Translations under genes and position numbers: made by a program
Shown: piece after piece, positions 13,546-38,530 of the stretch
Layout of the letters: every line of letters begins with the position of its first letter
Position numbering within the stretch: position 1 is the first letter of the stretch
The notes under the pieces: generated by a model
What the model was told of the DNA's origin: nothing
The model's input: only the letters and a program-made list of their open reading frames with translations
Database searches by the model: none
NCBI GenBank assembly: GCA_034336665.1
Contig: CM067568.1
Location: forward strand, 7,895,165 to 7,959,164
Reading direction: 5' to 3'
DNA from: Luscinia megarhynchos
Lineage: Eukaryota; Chordata; Aves; Passeriformes; Turdidae
Length of the DNA stretch: 64,000 bases

Positions 13546-13866
13546 TTTAGAATCACAGAGTTGGGATTAGAAGGGACCTCCCACTTACCTCCTTCCACCC
13601 CCTGCCATGGGCAGGGACACCTCCCACTAGATCGTGTTGCTCCAAGCCCCATCCAGCCTGGCCTTTGAAGACTTCCAGGGATGGGGTTTCCATAACATCT
13701 CTGGGCAACCTGTGCCAGAGTGTCAGCACCCTCACAGTGAAGAATGAATTCCCAATACTTGATGCAGTCTTTCTGGATTGCAAGTGTGTGTTGCTGGGTC
13801 TTGTTGAGCTTCTCATCAACCAACACCCCCAAGTCTTTCCAGGCTGCTCTCAATCCATTCTCCATT
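13546..13866 (-). repeat. CR1 LINE 3' fragment, minus orientation
   Basis: Read on the plus strand it begins with the reversed CR1 end ('aatcacagagttgggatt', then 'ccccctgccatgggcaggga') and continues through reversed 3'-region text ('ctgggcaacctgtgccagag'). It ends with the reversed segment around 'aacacccccaagtc', which lies much further upstream in CR1. An internal deletion is therefore likely. It abuts a plus-strand CR1 fragment. Confidence 0.85.
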
Positions 13867-14730
13867 GATTTATGAAGGAGAAATTATGCCTGACTAATCT
13901 TTCAGCCCTTCCACAATGATATCAGTAGTATGATGGATGAGGGAAGGGCAAGTGATATTATCCTCACCACAACAAGGCTTTAGACACTCACTCCTGAAAT
14001 GTTCTCATTGACAAATTGATGAATTTTTGCCTGAGTAAATGGCTCCTATAAATCTAAGTGGAAAACAATTTTGGATAAAAAGACCTGTTGGAAAACAAAT
14101 TGGATGTGAGTTGGGAATACATCCTTGTGGCAATGAAAGCCAGCAGCATGCCAGGAAAAGCACTACCAGCAGGTGGAGGAGGTGATCCTTGCCTCTGCTC
14201 AGCACTGATGAGACTCGGATGGAGTCAGAGTCCAGCTCTGGGTTTTCCAGCACAAGAAAGGTGTGGACAAACTGGAGTTAGTCCATCAAAGGGACACAAA
14301 GATGATTAAGGGTCTGGAGTTTCTGTCATTTGAGAGGCTGGGACTGTTCATTCTGAAGAAGGTGGGACAGTACCTCTGTCTATAAATACCTGATGAATAA
14401 AAAAGGAAAAACACAGGTGGGCTCTCCTTAATAGTATCCAGGGAAAGAACAAGAAGCAGTAGGTCCAAACTGAAATACAAAATATTCCATTTAAACTTTA
14501 ACTCCCTCACCTTTTACTGTTAGGGTAAAACACTGGAACAGGTGAAACAGGTGAAAACCTGTAACAGGTTACCCAGGAATGTTGTGGACTCTACATAGTC
14601 AGAGACATTCTAAACCCAACTGGACACAATCCTGGACAAGCTGCTTTAGCTGATCCTGCTTTGTGGACTGGATTAGGTGATCTCCAGAGGTGCCTTCCAA
14701 CTGCCATAAGGATTCCATGAATCCTGCAAA
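13867..14730 (+). repeat. CR1 LINE fragment (RT region to 3' end), plus orientation
   Basis: It starts with degenerate reverse-transcriptase coding text ('aattatgcctgactaatctt', then 'aacaaggctttagacac', cognate to the SKAFDT motif). It runs through the CR1 3' region (group around 'gggacacaaagatgattaag') to a tail 'tgccttccaactgcc...ccatgaatcc'. Many substitutions and indels mark it as old. Confidence 0.8.
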
Positions 14731-16489
14731 GGATAGAGGAGAGCCATTTCCAATACAACTTCCCCTTTCCAAAGTCTGCCTACATTTGGAATGACTCTCC
14801 TCACAAACTTTCAGGACTGCTGCTGAACCCTCTTATCTTTAAACATTTCTGGTTCATTTCATCTTCAATCTCTCTCAATTCAGCACACATTTTATAGTTA
14901 AGGCATCTTTAAATCAAACACTTTCTAAGAATTAAAGCAGTACAGAAGATTCAGGAAAGAGCCTCCCTCCCCAGCAGCTGCTTCACTTGTAATGTATTTA
15001 TTCCATGGGTGTTTTTTGAAAAAGTTTTGAAGTAGGAAAAGTAAACTAATCTCAGAACCAACCATTTAACCTAATTTAAAATGTAACCCTCAACAAGCAT
15101 TGAACATTTCTGTCCTGAAATTTAGAGTGTATGAAGACAAGAGGTGATGGAAGAATGCTTTTTTAAGTGCACCAGACAACTGAGCAAGTCTTATAGTAGG
15201 CCTTATTAGGGAACTACAAAAAATATGGATCTATGTTGAAATATTTTGCCCAATAAAATGATTGTGATGACAAAGGGTGGCAAAACCTATCAGAATAAGA
15301 AAGATTAGAATAGAAGGCATTAAATTCCTGGATAAAAACTTGGTGCAGTATCAGACTGTCTCAATCACTATCAGAAATCTTATCAGTGAGGAGTGCCGAG
15401 AGGAATTATATTTTACCTAGAATCAGATCAAATTAAAGGAGTAAAAGAGTATTTATGTCATCACACTACAATATTCAATATTCAAGATGAAGTGTGTACT
15501 GAAACTTCTTGAGGTCTCCTTTTCCAAACCTCCTCTTCTCATTTCAGTCTTACTATTAATTACAATTTTACAGTGCCTGCATTTTCTTCCTAATGCGGGA
15601 ATCAATGAACTAGGACATTCTGCAAGCCATCAGGCATTACCAAATAGCTGCAGACAATGATGTTGTTCTTCAGCATTTAACAGCTTCTAATTTATAACAT
15701 CCAGCTATAAAGTTACAGCAGGATAAACTTCCCCAGTCACCCAGATCCTTAGTTCTGATCTAACACCAGGCCTGCCAAGTCTGTGTATGATAGCTACCAG
15801 TGTAAAATAACTCCTTGGAGGCACTGGAAATAATCTCAGTTATCTGGTCATGGGATCCACTGCTATATCATGTCTGTGTGGAAGCCTCCTGCAGTCCTGT
15901 GTGCCAAAATACACATTTGAAAGAACTTAATGTCAAAATTGCTCTTGTTACTACAGCCATTCACTGGTTGTAATATCAACCTGTCTTATGAGGCATTTGA
16001 TAGAGCAAATTACATGTATTGATTGCAACGGATGTGTGTCATGTTTCCTGAGACAATGGTCATATCCTCAGCTCTCCCCTATTAGCCAGGAACACAGTAT
16101 TGACAAGAACATTATCAAGACTCTATCACTTTGATTATAAAGCCAATGGAAATAATAGCCATAGAGAAAGAAAAACAGCTAAATATTGTATTTTTCATAA
16201 CCCTGAGCAGTCAGGAAGTTGCCAGGAAACCAAATGAAGTATTACCCTCTAGGAGTGCTGTGAAGTGGATGCCCCAAAGCTTGCCAGGCCATGCTGAGAT
16301 CAGTGGTAATTGACAATGGCAAACAGCGCTGAAAAGAATTGAAGAAGAATTATTGAGAACGTTCAAGGTCAAAACCCACGCCTGCCTTGCCTGGGATCGT
16401 TCAGAACCTTCGGACAACAGCTGCAGTGTTTGTTGTGGTACTGAAATACACCAGTGTAGCAACAGCTTCCTAGCTACTACTCCATCATC

Positions 16490-16920
16490 ATCTACACCGG
16501 CTGTGCCTGAATTCTGCTTCCCCCCGGTCGTGCTTAAACCTTTATTTTCCCAAGGAATCCCGAACTCGATAGGATTAGCAGCTTTGCCGCGTCACTCCTC
16601 CCTCTTGAGGCGGCTGTGCCGCAACAGCGCCGCGTTTACACTGCTCCGGGCTGTCCGTCAAACGTGTGGGAGCGCCAAAAGGAGCAAAGTGCGGGATGCT
16701 GGGGGAAAGATGAAGGCACAGCCGTGTGAACAAGGGCTGTCTGTCACTCCCCGTGGGTGGGGATGTGTGCGAGCTCTGACGAGGCGCTGCCTAGGCGGCA
16801 CAGGTGATCCTGTCCCCACGAGGTGACACTGTCACAAGGTCCTTGCCTCCAGAGGGACCAAGAGCGCAGGATGTCCCGAGTAACATCCTGACCGCGTGGC
16901 AGCAAAGCGGCTGACTTTCC
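16490..16920. promoter_or_regulatory. Isolated CpG-rich islet (candidate enhancer or lncRNA start)
   Basis: A GC- and CpG-rich patch ('ttgccgcgtcactcctcc', 'caacagcgccgcg') sits in the middle of AT-rich intergenic DNA about 8 kb from the ABTB2 start and 9.4 kb from the CAT start. A plus-strand frame of 157 codons (16353-16826) spans it but has no recognisable domain. It could be a distal element, an unannotated non-coding RNA promoter or an old GC-rich relic. Confidence 0.3.
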
Positions 16921-17638
16921 ACTTATCAAACTCAAAATAGAAATCTGCTTTCTTTCCTCATCCTTAGGCTAAAGCCTCTGGAAGGGGGAGCATCCCTTTC
17001 GCTTCACTGGCAACACAGACTCAGCACTGATTTTTCCACAAAGGGAAGTGCAGTGTGGTTGTGAAACTTTGCCACTGTTTTTTTTACCCTGCTGCCCCAG
17101 GTGAGGAGCAGATCAAAAACTTTGTGGGGCTTCAGGTGCCTCACTTTGAATTGGTGTATATCCTGTAAAGTTCAAACATGTTTGTGGGGGAAAAAAAGGT
17201 ACAATAAATCAGTATTTCCAGCAACAAAATAATTCCTAAAAAAAAGCCAAATGTGAGAATAAGGGGAAACACACAATGAAACATCTTTAATAGTAGAATT
17301 CTCTTTTTGCTAAGAACTTCTTAACCTTTTACTTCATGACCCCTTATCTTCTTATCTCTGATTTCTCTGGTAACCTTGAGAGCTTTTTCATCCTTTCCAC
17401 TAAACACCAGAAAACTTTGCCTACCTGCAAAGAAACCTACAGTAGAATGCTATAAATGTTTCGGTTTGGGGTATATTTCATATTGTTTAAATACCTCAGA
17501 ACTAATAACATATAATTCTAATCTAGTAAATAAATGAGTGGTTGCCCAAAATTAGGCTGAAATTTTAATAGTCATATCTAAAATTTTTAAGTCCTATGTG
17601 AAAAGTGTGATGTAACTCATCCAACATGAGCGAGTTAT

Positions 17639-17667
17639 GATTAATTAGCCATTAATTAGCCATTAAT
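17639..17667 (+). repeat. Short tandem duplication
   Basis: The unit 'attaattagcc' is repeated directly, followed by a partial third copy. It is AT-rich and non-coding. Confidence 0.7.
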
Positions 17668-20600
17668 ACTGGCTTTTTAAAAAAGAAAAACAAGCCAGAA
17701 ACCAACCTTTGTACCACTAGTAGGCCACTAAAACAGGAAAGTTTGAGATAGAGGAAAACTCTTTGTTTCTCCATCTAATAACCTGTAAAAGAGTTTCAAA
17801 GAAATCTTTTTATTCTGTATAACATTGTAACACTTTTCAAGTATTCAGTATTAAATTGTATTACTCTTATTAAAAATTTTAGAAACCTTTTTCAGTGAGA
17901 TTTCATCTTGGTATGTTGAGAGCAGGAATTTGTACCTGGACATTTATTGCCAAGTGAGTGTAGTAATTAATGGAAACTTTCTAAGAGAATATGTTGGTCA
18001 GAAAACACTTTCCATAATGCACTGGTCACACTTTTCCAGCATGTTCCTTCCCAGTTTTTATGTGAATGAACAATCTTTTGCCATCTCATCCATCTTGTGA
18101 AGATGAAGAATGTGTATCCCAGCACTGCTTTGCTACAGCAGAAGAGCACATGTAATTCCAGCCTCAAAAGGTAAAATCCTGGGGGAAAAAATCATTAGGG
18201 AAGCAATCCTATACTAAGGTTTCAAACCTAATTGTCAGCTCAGTACAAGAACATGTTAATGAGCACTGTTGGCTCAGAAACCACCTTGTCAACGTGCAGC
18301 CTAAATAAATATAATGCCATCCACATCCTTGGATCTCTAATTCCAGCTATGACACAGGGCTGCTTGCTATCATATAACCCAGGAATATTTTTCCAATAAG
18401 GAGATGGCTGACACAGGCCAATTTGTTATTGCTATTCAGGATGAAACACATGCTGGAAGCAATGGCGAGACAATGACCAACTCCCTTTTTTTTCCCCGTT
18501 GTCTGCATCATTGGGAAGGAATTCCCGGGACACATCACCTGTGATGGAAGAGTCACAGTGCTCTGTAGTGTTCTGTGCATTGCACAGCCAGAAACCAATC
18601 CCCAAAAAATATAGGAACAGTGTGGATGATTCAGTAAAAGTGGGGCTGGTGCCAGGAGCCATCAACACTCAATAAAATGGTGAGTCAGAATTGAACAAAA
18701 CAATTAAATTAAATGAAGAATGGAGGGTGGATATTGTAGGATAAGTCATTATAGAGCACAGCAAAACCTCCCTGATCAAAAGTATCAAAACAGAGGGGGA
18801 TAGACCCAGGTCTGCCTCCAGTCTGCTTAAAAGTAATTCTCAAGTACAACAGGATAGGAAATATTGGTTGTAATCCTTAGGAGTGGTAAGGAGGAAAAGG
18901 TGGAAACCATCATTGTGGAAGAAGAGAGTGAAAAGCTTCAGGAATCTGTCATGCAGAAAATCAAGACATCTTAGCCTTCCATATCTTGAAAACTGTTGGC
19001 AGTTTCAGGAATATGTATAGATAAAAACGCCAAACAGAAGAGGGATTAGCACATTGTGAAAAGAAGTAAACAACCCCTCTACCGTACTAACAGCAAAAGA
19101 AAAGAAAAAAAAATAACCTTCTCAAATAATATAATAACCAGAGAACTACTGAAAAAGAGTTGTTTATACCCTGGGGGAATCATAAGTAATAGGTGGTCAA
19201 AACTAGGCCAAATTTCCATGCTTAATATGATGTAGTACTCTTTCTTGTAGCTGTAAAAATTTATCAAATATTTTTAGACCAAAAGTAATGAAAAAACAAA
19301 ATGAAAAATGTATATTTTTCTTAAAATTGTTTGGAAGCCCACATTACAGGTCAAGACCCAACTGTGCTGTTCAACCACTGCCCTCAATCCAAGGAAAATA
19401 GGAAATGCAACCAAAGCTGGGTAGGAATGCTGATAGATCCCTGTAGATCTGGGCAGGAGGGTTTTGTGTGTTTATGAGTTTGGTGGTATGGAAGTTATGA
19501 TCTGTATTTCATTTTTATCCCTACACCTTAGGTTTCTTGGTATCATAAAGGGCTCGTAAAGCTCTTGTAAATATCTTGTAAATGTCCAGCCAGAGTGCAG
19601 GTTGCAATCAGGAGCTGGAAAGCAACATGTCAATTAACCTGGTAGTTTAGCATCAACCTCAAGGGCAAAAAAGAAACCCAAAACACACTTATAATTTGTT
19701 ACAGTTTCCACGATGGGTCAAAATAATTATTTTAGCAACTTTTTCTAAGGAAGATGAACATTTTAGAAACACTTCAAACACATCAAAAGCTGGCCGTCTT
19801 TAGGATGTGTAAAAATGGACTAAATGTCTAACTAAAGACACTGTAATTATGGAATTATTTTGCTCTTTTTTGGTATATTTTGAGCTTCCATGATTTCAGT
19901 TTACCTATTTGAGGTGATTAATTTTCTGTAAACAGAAAAATGAGGTCAAATGTACAGAAGAGAACTTGGGCTTAAAGAGCAGGAAAAAATCCACCATTTG
20001 CTCTTCATGCACCTACCTGTGGTCAAAACAGCCAAGGGCTTGTCTAGGACTTTAATTCAGAAGCAGGTCCCTGGCAGTTGTGTAAATGTTAAACAAAACA
20101 ACGGCCATCTCTGCAACCCATACTGATCTAGAACTAATTGCTTTTAGGCAATGGCTGGATCAGCAACTCAAATGCTGACAGCTGGGGCAAAGGGCACCAG
20201 CAAACTGCTGGCCAGATGGCAGGCACTGGGCTGGATCAATTAGTCCAGGCTGGAAGATTTATTATATATTTACCTAATATCCCTCTAACCCCAGGATTCT
20301 TTGTAGCCTTTCATGTTGTCAGAATAAAGATGTTTAAGCTGGTGGTTTACTTTTTGCCACTCTTTCATCCTTAGATGTCTCCTATTATGATGGAAAACAG
20401 ACTGAGAATGACAGCTACTTCAAGTGAAAAAAAAAAGGCTAAAATATTCACATCAAAATAAAATCAGATTTTCAAAGGTACTGAAACTCCTATCAATTCC
20501 AGTAATACTAATAAGTGTGCTGGTGCCCTAGGATTAATTATTCCCTGGGCTCTATTTGCCACCATCTCAAGGGACAAATCTCAGTGGATGTTATTGCTCT

Positions 20601-23600
20601 TAAAGAGGGCATTTCAAGAGACAGCTACATCCATCTTCTAGAAAAAGCAGATTTTAAAAACTGCCTTTATTTGACAATTCATTGAAATTATCTTTAAAAA
20701 ACAGTTATGTTTAGCATCTATTAATGAGCTAGGGACATTGAAAATTAATAAATTTAAATATATTAAAGTGCTTGTGTGTGTGTATTTTTAGGACAAAAAA
20801 AAAGAGAAAACGTGTTAAACTATATTTGGATTATAAACACCTAGAAAATGCTATTTTAATGGGATCTTGCATTCTACACTGGGAATTTGCAGCAATTCCA
20901 TGGGAAGCTGACCCATCCAGTCAGCAGAGTGGATTACTATCCATGTGGAGTGCTTGCTGATGCTCTGGCACACAAATGCCACGTGTGCCTGCCACCACTG
21001 TCACCTGGTAAGAGTCTTTGATGCCCCTCTGCTTGCAGGGCATCCCATCTTTCCCAGCTCACTGAAACAGAAAGGGATCAATCCAGCATTTCTCAGGACA
21101 CTTAAACACCAGCTGCCTGACTCAAATCTCTCTCGGTGAGTAAATCAATGGAGAATTTCTACCTCCTCTTGGTTTCAAAGACAGTGATATTTCCTCTCTC
21201 AGCACCTCACAAATCTGCTTGTTTGCCTTTCCTTATTTCCCAGCATTCATATTTGTTGTGGTTACCACAAATCCATGTGGTTTGTTGCCATTCCACTGGC
21301 TGCTGTGTTTGTTGTTGTTGGTTTTTGTCCCCATAAACTCTCTACGATGATACTTTATTTTCCATGGAAATTCAGAAATCACCACTGTAAAGAACAAATT
21401 CTTACATCGTTTAGTACCAAACTAATTGAAATTTGAGGTATGAGCCATGCTGAAATTCATCATCACTGGTGTTAATGAATTATATCAATTAATGAATTGT
21501 ATTTATGTATCAGCCTAGAGCCCTACTGATGCATTTAGCTATACACATATCTCCAAAATTTTCAAAAGCATGTATCTGATTTTTCCTGGCAATGAAATAA
21601 TAGCCTGATTTTCCAGTCCTGCTGGGCAGACAACATTTTTAATTAATTCAGTTTTCTGCAAATTTAAGCTCTGTTCATTTAGGATTCCCTTCTTTCTGTG
21701 GAATTGGAACACATGAGATGACACCTATTGTACCAATGTATCTCTGAGATCAAACATCTATATTTATACATGCAAACATCCAGCATGCTAATTAAGCACT
21801 TGACTAATTTAAAGAACATGTGACTAAGTCATACTGAGGGTTGACCCATTTAAAAGCTTAAGAGCTTATGATTGTAACAACAGAACAAAATATGTCTGTG
21901 TTTAGCTTTAAATCTTTTCTTATGCAAAATGAAGCTTTAATGGGAAAAATCAGGTTACAAAATGGAGGCTTTATGAACTGCCACTGGGTAGATGCTTCAG
22001 ACAATGCTGCTAATAACACAGAGAATAAATGGAGAAAAACATTCATGTGGGTGCTCTAACTTGAAAGGAAATCAAATCTGCATTAACAAAAGAAAATTGT
22101 GTGTCTGTGATGTGAAATCATTTTAATGATGCAGTTTTGAGGAGTAAAGAAAAAAACAGAAGTGAGGTATCCAGGATGCTGAAGATGTTTGAACACCCCA
22201 CTACTCCCAAAAAGCCGCATTTCTTACTCTCTTTTTGTTCCTTCACTGATCTCAAGGAGTAAATTGCAGCTGTCTTTCCAGCCTTAAATATGAAACACTT
22301 TTTCATAATGATGATAATGAGAAGTTTAAGAAAAGCAATACATTATTAGAAGCAATTAATATAGATAAATTATATTTTTGGTTAAAAAGAACTAGCTCTA
22401 GGACCACTGGCATTTACCAACCCCATACAAACCTCAAAGGTAGAAGACAACTGCTCCAAAATCACTGATGTCATTCTTGTCTACAGAGAACAAGAAAAGC
22501 AAAGAAAAACATGTTTGAAACAGATAAATTATTAATATTCTAACACACTTTCTATATTTGACATTAATTTTTTTTTCTAGTAATTTAAATTGAGACCTTT
22601 CCCTAATAACTACAGTAGAGGAGGGTGAAAAATGACAAACATAAAGTTTCCTATCTGCCTTTCCCTGATTTTCTTCTATGCGATTATTTCACATTTTCTG
22701 TGCATCTCAGTATCTCCTCTGTCCAATGACAGTCCAATGTGCTATTTCCCATAAAAGTGAGATTTTACATCCTGCCTGCTTACCTTGTTGTCCCCTCAAA
22801 GCCCACCTCTTCTGAAGATGTATTTCAGTGTTTTCCATGTTTTCCGTTAGATCTGATGACTGAAAACACAAAAATTAAAAAGGCTACATACAATGCAAGT
22901 TACTGAGTGACAAACTTCTTATCACCAGAGCTGCAAAATGTGTTCAGACCTATCTTACAGATGCAGAGATCCCCAGTTTATCATTACCTATCTCTTATTC
23001 CATCTCTTCTGCTCACCACAGACCATGTTCAACACCTCAGCACGTGTCACCCAGAGGCTGGCTGACCTTTCACAGCATGAACTTCATGGCTGTGCAATTG
23101 CCAGCTGGAGATATAAAATTGCCCTGGGTGTGTGTTGGGAATCAGCACAGACAGAACATTCTGTTTATTGCACTAAAAAGGATATGAGTCTCTTGTTTCT
23201 ATTCATAAATCTCTGCTTTTTTCTGAAATAGAACCACAACCTACTTCTGTCTGTGGTTGTCATACCTACCCTTCAATCCTCTGTCATGTTATTATTCTTT
23301 GTTGCTCTTTCCATGCTTTTTCTGTGTCCTTATGTTTGCACCAGGCATGACAGCAGAAGGATAAGTGGAAAAGGTTCCTGAGGTACTGCAAATATATAAA
23401 TACTGTATATTTATAAAGGCCAATTAGAATTTCAGGTCTTGAGAATAGATTAATTATATTATTTTATAACTGGTCCACATGTAGTAGCTGAATTTGTTTT
23501 GTGACTGAAAATACACTCAGTAATATCAATTATATTTTTATTATGTAAGCATGAACCAGAGTTTTTATGTTTTTTTGACCTTATTCCTTTGTGGCTCAGG

Positions 23601-25929
23601 GTAGAAAATGTATCCAAGCCTCATCTCTAGATGCATAATTTGGATCCTCTGGAAGACATAAGTTTAAACATCTTTAGCAGAAGGATCAATAAGCCTCCCA
23701 ATCCTGTGAAAAGTGTCCTCATCAAGAATCAGTTTAATTAAGAAGTGAGCACGCTCTCTCTTGTGCTTTTCTTTTCTGATCTCTTATTTTAAAAGTCACC
23801 TTGTCCCCCATGCTCTGTGCTGGAGTTAAATACTCTGCAGTAGAGGCACTCAGAGTGTACAAAAGTTGTAGGGAGCTTGGGAACATTTGTAACTCTGATT
23901 TAATCACAGAGGAAGTAGGGACCGTGGCAGCCAGGGTGGGCTGACAGACTTAGGATGAAAGCTTGGGGTGCCTGTGGAACTTAGTTAGCAAAGCAAGAGG
24001 CACTAGTGACCTGCTACTCAACTAATTCTAGATCCTTCCCTTAGGTGTAAATCACTGAGCTATGTGTAAACCCTATTTACAGCACAATGGTGTGTGACAC
24101 TGACCTTTTAGTTTGTGTTTAGACTCACTTGAAATAAAACAAAACACAAATGCTACGCTCTGTCTTTTAATCTCCCCAAATCTTAATTGAGGGCAAAGTG
24201 TGGTTTGGATCGTGCCTCAGAAAGTCATGTGGCAGCAGAGAACCAGTCTCCCGAGGTAAGTAAAGATGATTAATTTGGAATTGTTTGAAGTTTGTTTACT
24301 TAATGCAGATGCATAATAGGAGGCAAATAAGGCACCGCAGGAAACAATATCAAGATAGGAGAGGGGGAAAAGGAAATAAATGAAGACACTCACAGCCAGG
24401 TACCTTTGGAATTCAAACAGCATTCACTGCTTTTTTTTCCTGAAAAGACATAAAATTAGAACAAGATGGGAGACAAAAGTATTTGTCACACTGAGCTTTA
24501 TGAGTGACCTTTCTTATGGTTTTAGTTAAACTGAAGTGCAAATGCTGTTTGCAATAGGTGCAACTAGTGGTGCCACTGGTGTTGCCACCTGCTCTCCCCA
24601 TTGGGGCTTGCATATTTTCTTAGCCAATATTTAATCTTTTCTTGTTTGTTTGTTTTTTATGCAAACACACACATAGGTATATGCAATAAATCCTGTCCTC
24701 TAGCACCTATTAAGAAGGGTTCATATTAAAGGAAAGGGAAGTTTTTGCAAGTTACTCTTACTTTGAAACAGATTAATGACCAGCCAGTTTATCTAAACAC
24801 CTTGGCCTGCTTAAAATTTAAAGTGTTAAACTTTAAAGGAAAAGCAAATATTAACTGTTCATGGAAATGTTCACATTTCCCCCAGTTTGCTAGTTAAGCA
24901 AACTGAAATAGCAATTACTGATTTAAAAAGCATTATGTGGGCATAATGTCAATCTAATATTAAATCTAGGTGTGGTAGGTGTAGTCTGCTGATATATATT
25001 TGGTCAAAACATGAGAAACATAAGTGATCTTCCTTGCCCTTCTTTATGATGTTGGTTATCATGTTGAAGCAGAAACATTATGAGGCTTCAAGACATGAAA
25101 GAAAGGTCCCAATAAAGGGTGAAGCAGAAAAAAAATGAGTTTGCTGTTCTTAATTCTGAAGAAAAGGAACAGAAGTAATGATACTCCCTGTATAGTACCG
25201 AACAGAATTCGGGAGTTTAAACCCTCTAATCCATAATAGCACATACTAGATAAAGCAACTATTTATTTGAAATAACAAGTTAGACTATTCTTTGTATCTA
25301 TTAAGAGAAAGAATTTAGATATTATCTTGCAGATAAGGAGTTTAAAATGGATGGTTCGCTTTGTTCAAAGGTTTTACCTCAGGAAAAGGAAAAATAACCA
25401 GATTTTTTATCACTTTTATCACCCTTAGTTCATGCATTAGGCACCGAGCCAGGGACCTTCTGCAGTAGTATCAAAACTACTGTTGTCATGTTTACTCATA
25501 ATTTGTAAGTGCAATCATGTAATTCAGAAGTGGGTGGTTTTTAAAGGTTAAAAATTCCAATCACCAAAGAAATGCTCTTTATTATTGAGTGCATATGACA
25601 AAAGTCAGTGAAACACCTGTACCCCATTTCACCAATATAAGAGTGAGCACGTATATAGTTATACACTAATGTAATTTATATAGTTACATACTGGTCGCTT
25701 TGATTTTGCGATTTACAAAGGTGTTTTTTTTCTCCGCTGAAACAAACCCTGCCTCAAAAACTCCTTAAATACGTGTAGTTTTCACAGCGCCGAACCTGTA
25801 ACTTCTTCTGTCACTGGACAACGCCTCCACCATCATCAGCTTTACAAAGCTCCAGGATCTCAACAACAGGATTACAGCCAAAAAATCGCTTTCACAGCTC
25901 CAAATTGGTGAACTTCCTTAGAATTTCAA

Positions 25930-26314
25930 GGGAAGGCCACACCGCCGGCGGCCTCTGCCCCCGCAGCCTGAGGAGTGGGCGGGGCTTCAGTGCGCATGAT
26001 TGACGTGCTTCAGACCAATCAGAGCTCGAGCTGGTGGCTGGCCGCGATCCTATTGGTGGCTGGGGCAGCGGGGGGCGGGCGCAGGCCGGGAGCGGAGCTG
26101 TACTGGCGGTGCCTCCCGCTACCCGCGGTCCTGCGGGCGGTGCGCGCTGGCGGCGCAGGGTCCCCGGGCGGTGACAGCGTGACCGGGCCACGGCCGGGCC
26201 TCCCCGCCGCTGCCTGCTCGCCGGCAGCCAACACAGCGCCGCCGCTCTCCTTCGCTCCCCTCCGCTGCCCTCCGCGCCGCCCTTGGTGCCTCGGGGGTCG
26301 CTGGAGACTGCAAA
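25930..26314 (+). promoter_or_regulatory. CAT: CAT CpG-island promoter and 5' UTR
   Basis: A CpG island begins near 25930 and extends to about 26640, beyond coding exon 1. It has a GC box at 25976-25985, a CRE-like 'tgacgtg' at 26001-26007, a CCAAT box at 26015-26019 and an inverted CCAAT (ATTGG) at 26052-26056. No TATA box is seen. TATA-less promoters with CCAAT and GC boxes are known for mammalian catalase genes. The exact transcription start is not visible. Confidence 0.75.
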
Positions 26315-38103
<11,789 letters not shown>

Positions 38104-38530
38104 GTCTGCAGAGATCTGCTCTGAATTTTGCGTCCTTCCAGCTGCACAAGAACCTGTCCAACACTTCAAGGAATGTAGCAGACTTGGGCCCAAGCACAGA
38201 GTGTTTTACAGATGTAATTTACTGAACTCTCAAGTGCTGTCTGTGCTGGAAACCAGGTAACACAAGCTTCAATCCTTGTGCCTTTCAACACTAGTGCTTT
38301 ACTGCTTGATAACAATTTATGGGATTTTTAAACAACTCATGATAAGTTATCGTCATTTCTGGGAGCAAACAGACACTTAATCAAAATACTGCTTCATTTG
38401 TTTTGTTGTACAACTTTCCTGGTTAAATCACACAGAATTTCTATAAGGACACTGTGATTGCCCTCATGGAAAGACTTGCTAAAAATTTGATGCTGTTCAG
38501 TATTTCTAATAAAACAATTATCTGTCTGTC
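38104..38530 (+). terminator. CAT: CAT 3' UTR and polyadenylation signal
   Basis: AATAAA lies at 38508-38513, about 405 nt after the ancestral stop, followed by a GU-rich stretch ('tctgtctgtctttgtg' from 38521). This is the first well-placed signal after exon 13, so cleavage near 38.53 kb is inferred. Confidence 0.65.

Larger units (their letters stand above)
9200..25900. other. ABTB2-CAT intergenic region
   Basis: About 17 kb of AT-rich DNA lies between two divergent promoters. I see no coding exon with family similarity. Contents that can be named: CR1 fragments at 13.55-14.73 kb, a CpG-rich islet at 16.5-16.9 kb, a small tandem duplication at 17.64 kb, and mono- or dinucleotide runs such as the T-run near 11.21 kb. 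The remaining open frames are short and compositionally random. Confidence 0.7.

Noticed and set aside
13209..13865. 218-codon minus-strand open frame
   Set aside because: Most of it is the sense reading of the minus-strand CR1 fragment and its flank, not a host gene.
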